Part shown: positions 47,801-57,200 of the stretch, piece after piece
Numbering within the stretch: position 1 is the first letter of the stretch
Layout: each line of letters opens with the position of its first letter
From: Castanea sativa
Taxonomy: Eukaryota > Streptophyta > Magnoliopsida > Fagales > Fagaceae
Assembly: GCF_040712315.1 (NCBI RefSeq)
Contig: NC_134014.1
Span: forward strand, 37,871,634 to 37,935,633
Reading direction: 5' to 3'
DNA length: 64,000 bases
Program-made: the position numbers and the translations under genes
Notes under the pieces: generated by a model
The model's input: only the letters and a program-made list of their open reading frames with translations
Told to the model about the DNA's origin: nothing
Databases searched by the model: none

Positions 47801-50144
47801 TCCTTGCTCAATTTCATTGATGATGGGGTTTCCTTCCTCATCTTTCTGAATTGCATACTTGATGTCTTCTTTGGACACTTCAGTAAGACAATTGTTCCAC
47901 CATTGCTGGAGTTTACCTGTGAATCCTAATGTCATCATTTCTATGACTTCTCTATGGGGACGACCTTCGTCCAGGTAGTTGTTGGCTACCATAGTCATAT
48001 GCTGGATTTTGTTTAGGATTTCCTGTTCTGATAAACCATCTATGTTCCATTCATAGAGTCTACCAGAAGATACTGAGAATTGGTTACTGACATTCCTTTC
48101 CTCATACCGGAGGTCAGGAGGTGATGGTCTAGGGTACCAATTCTTGGCTGAGCTGGTTGGATTAGGATAGTAAAGCCGTTTTACCTCCAAATCCTTAAAC
48201 TGGGTTTCTAGTCGTTCTAACTCCTGGTCAGAGGTTTGGCTAGAACTGCTAGAAGCTGATTGGATATCTAGAACTTTAACTGATGAAGGGGTGGCTGGTT
48301 CCCTCTTCACAAGTTCATCCAATTTCTGGTTGACTATCTCTAAGGCTGACTTATCCTTAGGATAACTGAGACTGGTGTGTCTGGTTGTGGGTAACTTGAC
48401 CAAAGGTTTTTCTAAAGCTTGGATCGGCTTGCTAGAGTTTCCTGGCTGGAGGATAACTTTGTTTTCGATCCTGTCTTCTATCCTGTCAAGCTGTTTTCCT
48501 ATGACACTTAGACACTGGTTGGTGTAGTTATTTTGTTCAATAACCTTGTCAACTGGTTGATGCCTATCGGTGGCTGCTTTGAAAGGAGAGGCTATTATCT
48601 CCGTTCTCCGATGATTGAAGGTTATGGCTTCTAGGGGTGGGTGACTAGACCTAACAACTTCCTTAGTTGCGTTGGGTCCTTCTATGGTCCATGTTCTGGT
48701 GAGAACACAGAACTGCTTTTGCTGGCCAAAATACCTTTCGAAGTATATGAAAAAGGGGACATTACGGGATATTTCCCTCATGAATGCCGTCCATGAATCA
48801 AATACTTTTTCTTTTTGATCTCTGGTATAGTTGGCTTTGTAGGCTTCTCTCTTAGTCCTGTTTTCCTCAGAACTAAACTCCTTTCCTAATTCTTCTAGGT
48901 CAGGGGCGAACTCTCTGTTTAACACCAAAATGTTCAGAGATTCCTCTTGCTGATCTGGAGGCTGTTCCATATCAGTTCCAGATGGGGATGGGGGAGATTG
49001 ATCGTCCTCTTCTTCGACAATCGAATCCTGTTCCTCTGTGTAGCAAGGTGTGGTGAGTTGGGAATTGGTTCTAACTCCCTGAAGCTGAACACCTATGTCT
49101 CTTCTAGACCTAGGGAATGATGATCCAAAAGGTCTGGTTGAGCTACACTGGGATGCTGGTCTGTCTCTATGGTAGACAGGTGACTGTTTTAGATCTGCTG
49201 TAGATCTAAACTGGGATTTATCCAGGGGTTGCCTACACTCATAGTCTAGAGGAGTGCTAAGCCTAGATCTGTCGAAACTTAACCTAACCGTGCCGTCGGC
49301 TAGTTGCTGGACAAATTCTAGATCTGGATTCTGGGTTGGGTTTTGGATCTGTAGAGTATGGTTCTCATTCTCTAACATCCAATTGGCTGGGAAAGTGACA
49401 TCTGACCATTTGAGGGTTCTAGGTACCCTAACTTTAGCTCTGGGGTCAGTAGTCTGGATGAGGGTTGTTTCACCCTTCTGCCTCCTATCAAGTGCTCCAA
49501 CATTCATGTTCGTTCTCATGCACTTGTAGTAAACTCTGTATATCAAGGCGATCTGACTGGTTCCCTGTGTCATGAGGGTTCCATGTGTCTTGATATTGAG
49601 GGTGAGGGCTTTGATAACCGTTTTGTCATGGAGGTAGATGGAAAAATCGGAAAACAGTTAAAATGGATGGGTCCGTTGCTAAGATCGGTTTCTATGGTTC
49701 CTAGGAGGCCGTCATCGAACCCGATGTGACGAGCATCTCTAAGGGCCATGAGGATTGAGCTGTTCAAACCTCTTCTGGTGAGTGGTTTCACTCCAACTTG
49801 GACTAATCCTATGTGTAGGAAGTTATGTCCTTTGTCTTTATGACTCTGGATAGCTGAGGGTGATAACAAGTAGCACGTTTCGTACTCCTTGTTGATTCCA
49901 TAGACTTGTTCTATGGTCTTGACATGGTAGTCTGTTCTGAAAGCTGTTTTCAGAGACCATGAAGACTTATAGAATTGGCTGGTGGCTACTTTTGGGATAT
50001 TCCAATCTCCTATGTCTAGATCTAGATCGGATAGCTCATAAGTTTCCGAATTAATTGCTCCTACGTCTGTTGGATATCTGGAATGGATGTGGGTTGAGAA
50101 CATCTACTACTGGTGGAAGAATGACTTCTAAACAACCTATTCAT
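44889..50144 (-). pseudogene. Unit 9 component B polyprotein ORF1 (3' end deleted)
   Basis: Component B with complete movement protein, capsid core (WNIDGLSEQEI, QQWWNN), knuckle CYNCGKKGHFRNEC, coiled coil and retropepsin (IALMDSGADLNC, I to M before D). One frame of about 1,535 codons runs 49573-44966. The start is at ATG 50142-50144; frame breaks at about 50070 and 49617-49740 lie in CTG/CAG-altered patches. The C-terminal domain is B2-like at its start but is cut: two deletions, near 44965 and near 44915, remove the conserved core and the Cys/His cluster, so translation ends at TAA 44966-44968. The leftover 3' sequence (PLLYCGP) is B1-like, pointing to recombination between subtypes. Confidence 0.82.
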
Positions 50145-50791
50145 GATTCTGGGGTTACAAGTTTAAACTAACGATTACAACCTAGTCACCTTTATCCTCA
50201 AACTTCTGGATCTAACCTTTAGATCTGAAGCACAAGTATACAACTATGGGATAGACACCTGATCTGTAAACTCCTTTTCGCCGGACTCTCCTCCAATAAT
50301 GGGGACCACCCTAACACGCCTTCTCTCGGCTTCAACGGGCTGACCAAACCAAACCTAGGGAGATTTTCGGCCTCTTTAGAAAACGGAGCACCTCACAGAC
50401 TTTGGTAACAAATCTCACAGGTATATAAATCTGCAACAAACTTTTAGGGCTAAACACAAAAATACGAAGAATCGGGATAACAGGGAAGCAAAGGTTAATT
50501 TGAACAAATAATCACAGAATAACAAATAGAATGGTTAGAAGGAGGCTCAGCCTACCATTTACAGATGTAATAGAAAATAATGAAGTAATAGCAGACGAAG
50601 AAATAAATAAAAGGGAATGGAAGAGTTATCATGAAATAGATGTAAAACAAAATATGGGGTATGGGAGATATATCCATGAAAATAATTCAAAATAATTATA
50701 ATGCCAAAAATAATCTGGATAACTATGGCGGCAGTGCCGACCAACTTGATTATATGATAAACAGTAACTTACAATCCGACCGGGCCAAACT
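50145..50791 (-). other. Unit 9 5' leader
   Basis: Standard leader with hydrophobic short ORF (50559-50744) and hairpin GATCTAA/TTAGATC near ORF1. Confidence 0.65.
50559..50744 (-). CDS. Unit 9 leader short ORF, hydrophobic 61 aa
   Basis: Copy of the conserved leader ORF, 61-codon form. Function unknown. Confidence 0.38.
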   Translation of the reverse strand: MVGTAAIVIQIIFGIIIILNYFHGYISHTPYFVLHLFHDNSSIPFYLFLRLLLLHYFLLHL

Positions 50792-50805
50792 TGGCTCTGA
50801 TACCA
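50792..50805 (-). other. Unit 9 primer-binding site
   Basis: Minus strand TGGTATCAGAGCCA, initiator tRNA-Met type. Confidence 0.92.
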
Positions 50806-51414
50806 AAAGGGGGGTAAGCTACAGGCTAAGGCCGGTTGAGGCCAGTGTGCGGAAGGGAAATGATAAAATACAAATGAAAGCCGACTGAGGCTACTTGATT
50901 AATGAAAGCCGACTGAGGCTACTTGGTTACAACTGAAAAGCCGACTGAGGCTACCTGGTTACAACTGAAAATTAAACTCTTCACTGGAAGAGGAGGGAAT
51001 TTTGGAGTTGCTCTCAAGGCTGGACCTTGTTTCCTCACAAAATTGGACCTTCTGATAACTGGAGATGAGGCTGCCTTATATAGACTGGAGGGAGCCTTGG
51101 ATGCTGCTGGATGATTGCTGAAAATACGGAGAGTAAATTGCTTTTACTGAGGTGAAAGCTGTTTCCACCGAAAGCAATAGTATCTCGGAATGATTGTGTC
51201 TGTGAACAGTAAATTGCTTTGACTGTTCATGCTATAGTGATTTGTCCCCTTGCTTTTCCTGATTCGGTCACTGTAGAAATAGTAACCTGTCGGGGAAGCT
51301 GCTGGGTGCTGGTACTGTTGACTAAGCGAGTACTGTTCAAATCAGTGGCTGGTGCTGATTTTGAATAGTAACCGTACTGAAAATCTTATCCTGATTTGCT
51401 TGAGTCAGGATGCT
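50806..51414 (-). promoter_or_regulatory. Promoter of unit 9 / 3' region of unit 10
   Basis: Three leader repeats (50875-50967), TATA box TATATAAGG (51074-51082), 3' hairpin (51388-51411). Confidence 0.78.
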
Positions 51415-51555
51415 TTAGTCAGTATCAGGAGCATCTGATGGATATCCATCATAAGGATCCCATGGGGAATTGTCATCAAAATTGTGCTCGTGATAACTGG
51501 CATAATGGTTGCAAAGTCCACAATACATTAATGGCTCATAAACTGGTTCCTTTGC
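51415..51555 (-). pseudogene. Unit 10: last ~46 codons of a B3 ORF1
   Basis: B3 C-terminal end, including YCGLCNHYASYHEHN and the acidic tail, with stop TAA at 51415-51417. Its upstream part is missing because the sequence inverts at 51555. Its mirror copy is at 52887-53026. Confidence 0.8.
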
Positions 51556-53026
51556 ATCCATCAGTTTTAAAAGCAAAAGGTTTTTTAACAATTATTTGAA
51601 AATCTCAAATGATTCAAACCTTTTTTGGCAGGAGAAAAAGAGAACAATATTTAACACCACTAGTGAGTGGGAGATGACTTCTTCAGCAGAGAAGAAGGGC
51701 AAGGGGAAGGTACCCGCAAGGGACTATCCTCAAGACAAAAGACTACCAGCGGGACAGTCTTTTGTAAAGCATGAAGGCGCATCCTCTACCAGCCATAGAG
51801 GATCGATATCCCTTCAGGAATTTGTCCCTGCAAAGGTGACATATTCCAGTGGTAATATGGCTATTATCTTGCAGGAAGTCTTATCCAGGAAATATCATTT
51901 CAAAAATGGAGCCTATACAAATTTACCAGCCTCCATTAAATTTATCCTTGATAACCTACAGATGGCCTTTACCCAAAACAGCAATAGACTTTTCCAAAAA
52001 ACCCTCAAAGCAATGGAAATCCACCTAGTGAACCTTGAGGCAGGAAATCTATCATTCCCTAGTCAACTCTTTGGCAAAGAGGATATCCATTCCATGGATA
52101 AAAAGACTATTATGGGCACAGATTATGCTAGACTCAGTCTTAAGACTCAGACTATCTTAAGAAGTGCTGTTGCCAACTTGCTTCCTGAGATACGAACCAG
52201 TATTCTAGGATCCAAGGCAATGTTCGAATCTTCTAGTGAATGGTTTGAGAATTTCAGGGTGTTGATCACCACTCCTTATCCATATGCAAATTTAGGAGAC
52301 ACAGGTGATAACCCAATACAGAATGAGTGGGAAAAGCATTTCGGGAACAGTCTCAGGGTCTACGAGCAACATTCTCCTTTTCCAGGACTCCTCATAAACT
52401 TTGAAGTAGAACCTGACAAGGACCCCAGCTGGTTATCAAAAATGTTTGAATATGGCTTCATAAAAATGATCAAGTTATCAAGCCATGACCAGATCAGCCA
52501 GTTTCCCCAAATTATCCAACAGGTTGTGAAGAAAATCAAAAGTCCTTTTGTTTCTATCAGATGCTGGAGCACAATCCCACAATGGGAAAGAAACAACTGG
52601 ATGACAGTCCAACCATCCACTCATCTAGTCCTAATTAATGGCCATTCCCATCAAGGGCCCTGGTATGAGGGAGATTCTCACTTATCCTATAGTTATCCAT
52701 ACACTCTTGTAGAATGTTGGAAAGCAAATTCCACCAATGAAATCCTTGATAAAGTGCAAGATTTATGGGAAGACTACCATCATGTTGGTAACACAGGAAG
52801 AATTACTGTTTTCACCAACAAACCCTACTCTACTGCCATTCCAAATCTCCAAAGGGTTGGATACATGAATCTCAACCGGTTCATCACAAAGGAACCAGTT
52901 TATGAGCCATTAATGTATTGTGGACTTTGCAACCATTATGCCAGTTATCACGAGCACAATTTTGATGACAATTCCCCATGAGATCCTTATGATGGATATC
53001 CATCAGATGCTCCTGATACTGACTAA
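51556..53026 (+). pseudogene. Unit 11: 3' part of a B3 ORF1
   Basis: Plus-strand B3 fragment that starts at the inverted junction (SISFKSKRFFNN...) and runs through SSAEKKGKGK, SQLFGKEDIHSMDKK and the C-terminal domain (RCWSTIPQWERNNW, STHLVLING, YCGLCNHYASYHEHN). A TGG to TGA change at 52979-52981 stops it 15 codons before the family's normal TAA at 53024-53026. The Cys/His cluster lies before that stop. No movement protein, capsid or protease part is present. No start codon of its own is evident. Confidence 0.83.
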
Positions 53027-53629
53027 AGCATCCTGACCCAGCAACTCAGGATAAGGTTCCAGTACGGTTACTATTCGGAATCAGCACCAGCCACTGATTT
53101 GAACAGTACCCGCTTTATCAACGATTTCAAGACTCCAGCCTTCCCGACAGTTACTATTTCTACAAAGGACCGAATCAGAAAAGCAAGGGGACAAATCACT
53201 ATAGCATGAACAAATAAAGCAATTTACCGTTCACGTACACAATCATTCCGAGATACTATTGCTTTCGGTGGAAACGGCTTTCACCTCGGTAAAAGCAATT
53301 TACTCTCCGTATTTTCACAATCATCCAAGCGGCATCCAAGGCTCCCTCCGCCTATATAAGGCAGCCTCATCTCCAGTTATCAGAAGGTCCAATTTTGTGA
53401 GGAAACAAGGTCCAGCCTTGAGAGCAACTCCAAAATTCCCTCCTCTTCCAGTGAAGAGTTTAATTTTCAGTTGTAACCAGGTAGCCTCAGTCGGCTTTTC
53501 AGTTGTAACCAAGTAGCCTCAGTCGGCTTTCATTAATCAAGTAGCCTCAGTCGGCTTTCATTTGTATTTTATCATTTCCCTTCCGCACACTGGCCTCAAC
53601 CGGCCTTAGCCTGTAGCTTACCCCCCTTT
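53027..53629 (+). promoter_or_regulatory. Promoter and R region of unit 12
   Basis: 3' hairpin (53030-53052), upstream region, TATA box TATATAAG (53353-53360), then three leader repeats (53468-53561) each containing GTAGCCTCAGTCGGCTTT, and a C-rich tract just before the primer site. Transcription probably starts about 30 nt after the TATA box. I see no AATAAA between TATA and primer site. Bases 53100-53345 are a CTG/CAG-altered patch. Serves the intact A unit. Confidence 0.8.
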
Positions 53630-53643
53630 TGGTATCAGAGCCA
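53630..53643 (+). other. Unit 12 primer-binding site
   Basis: TGGTATCAGAGCCA on the plus strand, the initiator tRNA-Met type typical of Caulimoviridae. The next copy, at 60453, defines a 6,823-bp component A. Confidence 0.94.
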
Positions 53644-54291
53644 AGTTTGGCCCGGTCGGATTGTAAGTTACTGTTTATCATATAATCAAGTTGGTCGGCA
53701 CTGCCGCCATAGTTATCCAGATTATTTTTGGCATTATAATTATTTTGAATTATTTTCATGGATATATCTCCCATACCCCATATTTTGTTTTACATCTATT
53801 TCATGATAACTCTTCCGTTCCCTTTTATTTATTTCTTCGTCTGCTATTATTTCATCATTTTCTATTACATTCCGCAAATGGTAGGCTGAGCCTCCTTCTA
53901 ACCATTCTATTTGTTATTCTGTGATTATTTGTTCAAATTAACCTTTGCTTCCCTGTTATCCCGATTCTTCCTATTTTTGTGTTTAGCCCTAAAAGTTTGT
54001 TGCAGATCTATATACCTGTGAGATTTGTTACCAAAGTCTGTGAGGTGCTCCGTTTTCTAAAGAGGCCGAAAATCTTCCTAGGTTTGGTTTGGTCAGCCCG
54101 TTGAAGCCGAGAGAAGGCGTGTTAGGGTGGTCCCCATTATTGGAGGAGAGTCCGGCGAAAAGGAGTTTACAGATCAGGTGTCTATCCCATAGTTGTATAC
54201 TTGTGCTTCAGATCTAAAGGTTAGATCCAGAAGTTTGAGGATAAAGGTGACTAGGTTGTAATCGTTGGTTTAAACTTATAACCCCATAATC
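53644..54291 (+). other. Unit 12 5' leader
   Basis: About 650 nt from primer site to ORF1. Contains the hydrophobic short ORF, several other short frames, and an imperfect hairpin at about 54207-54234 (7-bp GATCTAA/TTAGATC stem, 3-nt loop, plus an outer CTTC/GAAG stem) roughly 60 nt before the ORF1 ATG. Position and structure fit a shunt-type or primer-proximal leader, which is inference. Confidence 0.68.
53691..53924 (+). CDS. Conserved leader short ORF, hydrophobic (unit 12 copy)
   Basis: Sense-strand ORF about 47 nt after the primer-binding site. The form in most units is 61-65 codons; here a one-base change at about 53871 extends it to 77. It begins MVGTAAIVIQIIFGIIII and continues with further Leu/Phe/His-rich segments, so it would be a small membrane-type peptide. 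All ten leaders keep it open over the first 60 codons. That may reflect recent common descent only. No known family recognised. It could equally be a uORF that matters only for ribosome traffic. Confidence 0.42.
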   Translation: MVGTAAIVIQIIFGIIIILNYFHGYISHTPYFVLHLFHDNSSVPFYLFLRLLLFHHFLLHSANGRLSLLLTILFVIL

Positions 54292-57200
54292 ATGAATAGG
54301 TTGTTTAGAAGTCACTCTTCCACCAGTAGTAGATGTTCTCAACCCACATCCATTCCAGATATCCCAGCAGACGTAGGAGCAATTAATTCGGAAACTTATG
54401 AGCTATCCGATCTAGATCTAGACATAGGAGATTGGAATATCCCAAAAGTAGCCACCAGCCAATTCTATAAGTCTTCATGGTCTCTGAAAACAGCTTTCAG
54501 AACAGACTACCATGTCAAGACCATAGAACAAGTCTATGGAATCAACAAGGAGTACGAAACGTGCTACTTGTTATCACCCTCAGCTATCCAGAGTCATAAA
54601 GACAAAGGACATAACTTCCTACACATAGGATTAGTCCAAGTTGGAGTGAAACCACTCACCAGAAGAGGTTTGAACAGCTCAATCCTCATGGCCCTTAGAG
54701 ATGCTCGTCACATCAGGTTCGATGACAGCCTCCTAGGAACCATAGAAACCAGTCTTAGCAACGGACCCATCCATTTTAACTGTTTTCCAGATTTTTCCAT
54801 CTACCTCCATGACAAAACAGTTATCAAAGCCCTCACCCTCAATATCAAGACACATGGAACCCTCATGACACAGGGAACCAGTCAGATCGCCTTGATATAC
54901 AGAGTTTACTACAAGTGCATGAGAACGAACATGAATGTTGGAGCACTTGATAGGAGGCAGAAGGGTGAAACAACCCTCATCCAGACTACTGACCCCAGAG
55001 CTAAAGTTAGGGTACCTAAAACCCTCAAATGGTCAGATGTCACTTTCCCAGCCAATTGGATGTTAGAGAATGAGAATCATGCTCTACAGATCCAAAACCC
55101 AGCCCAGAATCCAGATCTAGAATTTGTCCAGCAACTAGCCGACGGCACGGTTAGGTTAAGTTTCGACAGATCTAGGCTTAGCACTCCTCTAGACTATGAG
55201 TATAGGCAACCCCTAGATATATCCCAGTTTAGATCTACAGCAGATCTAAAACAGTCACCTGTCTACCATAGAGACAGACCAGTATCCCAGTGTAGCTCAA
55301 CCAGACCTCTAGGATCACCATTCCCAAGGTCTAGAAGAGACTTAGGTGTTCAGCTTCAGGGAGTTAGAACCAATTCTCAACTCACCACACCTTGCTACAC
55401 AGAGGAACAGGATTCGATTGTCGAAGAAGAGGACGATCAATCTCCCCCATCCCCATCTGGAACTGATATGGAACAGCCTCCAGATCAGCATGAGGAATCT
55501 CTGAACCTTCTGGTTTTAAACAGAGAGTTCGCCCCTGACCTAGAAGAATTAGGTAAGGAGTTTAGTTCTGAGGAAAACAGGACTAAGAGAGAAGCCTACA
55601 AAGCCAACTATACCAGAGATCAAAAAGAAAAAGTATTTGATTCATGGACGGCATTCATGAGGGAAATATCCCGTAATGTCCCCTTTTTCATATACTTCGA
55701 AAGGTATTTTGGCCAGCACAAGCAGTTTTGTGTCCTCACCAGAACCTGGACCATAGCAACTAAAGACATGGTTGGCAATCCAACTCCTAAGCAGCCTCTA
55801 GCCAAGTCTCCTGCAACCAACTTCAGTTACCCTAAGGACAAATCAGCCTTAGAAATAGTTGCCCAGAAACTTGAAGAGCTAGCAAAAAATCCAGCCATTC
55901 CTTCATCAAAATGTACAAGTCAACTTAAGGTGTTAAAAATCCGTACAACCTCTAGCAGTTCCTCCTCTGACACAGATGATGAAACCCTAGAAGCCAAATG
56001 GAAACGCCTTAGACTAAAAAGGCCTGAAAGGCATGCTAGCAGAGTCCACCGACCTATTTCCAAAGCTTACAAGGAAACTAAGAAGAATAAGCCTGGAAAA
56101 TGTCATGTTTGTGGCAAGCGTGACCATTTCAAAAGAGATTGTAGCTCCAGAACCTCTCACCCAAAAATAGGTAACCCCATAGCCAAGCCTCAGGAGCCTA
56201 GCCTAACCCACCAGCCTTTGGTTCAGGAACCAAGTAAAGCTGAACCCAGTAATCATCAACCCAAGGTAGATTTGGACCAATCCCAAGATAGGTCTACCAA
56301 GCCCAAGAAGGAAGTTAATATCAACGACCTTCATAGAGAATCCAAGGAAACCGGGTGTGAAATTAGGACCTTAAGGCAAAGTCTTAAGACCCTCCAAACT
56401 CAACCCTTAGGAAATGCTTCTCATCAAAGCAATCAAGAAAATCCCTCAGATGATCATACAATTAACCCTTCAGCTGATCTCATCTATAAACCCAGCAAAG
56501 ATTTGGCCCTAGATGCTATCACTAGGATTAATTTCCATAAATGGCATTCCAAAGTCAGGATTGTCATCAGTAAAGATTTTGAATTCGAGGTCATAGCCTT
56601 AATTGATTCAGGTGCTGATCTCAACTGCATTCAAGAAGGAATCATTCCCTCCAAGTATTTCAAAAAATCTAGGGAACAGTTGACATCCGCAAGTGGCGGA
56701 AAAATGCAGATTGAATTCAAACTTCCTAAAGCCCATGTTTGCCAAGATAACATGTGTTTCAAAACCACATTTGTTCTTGTCAAAAATATGACAGACAAGG
56801 TCATTTTAGGAAATCCTTTCCTTTGCATCCTTTACCCTTTCACGGTGGATAGTAAAGGAATCACAACCCAACCCTTTGGCCAAACCATCAAGTTTAGGTT
56901 TATCAATGAGCCTGTACCTAGAAACATTAGCACCATCCAAGCTAATGCTGTCTCCAAGACGTTAAACCTGATTTACGCCAAGTCAATACATCTCAAACAC
57001 CTTCAGGGGGAAATAAGATACAAGAGAGTTGAGGACCAACTAAATTGCAAGACCCTCCAAGAAGAGATCAGAAAGTTTGAGGAAAAACTTAAGCAGGAAG
57101 TCTGCTCTGATCTACCCACAGCTTTTTGGCATAGAAAGAGACACGAGGTAGCTCTCCCATATGTCAAAGATTTCAATGAAAAGGATATCCCTACCAAAGC

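Larger units (their letters stand above)
48682..55756. repeat. Large inverted repeat, two ~2.87-kb arms with 1.33-kb spacer
   Basis: Left arm 48682-51555 and right arm 52887-55756 carry the same elements in opposite orientation: B3 C-terminal end, 3' hairpin, promoter, leader repeats, primer site, leader, movement protein and linker, up to the point where A and B gag sequences diverge (TWTI). The spacer is unit 11 coding sequence. The arms differ at scattered sites and in altered CTG/CAG patches (for example 49617-49740 and 53100-53345). Confidence 0.8.

Noticed and set aside
53468..53561. CRISPR-like array from the leader repeats
   Set aside because: Only two or three direct repeats with almost no unique spacers, inside a eukaryotic viral leader.
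53630..53643. tRNA gene fragment
   Set aside because: The 14-base match to initiator tRNA-Met is the viral primer-binding site; no cloverleaf surrounds it.
7725..53880. Methylation-driven deamination as the cause of the CG-rich patches
   Set aside because: Deamination removes C (CAG to TAG, CTG to TTG); here CG is created and bases are inserted or lost.
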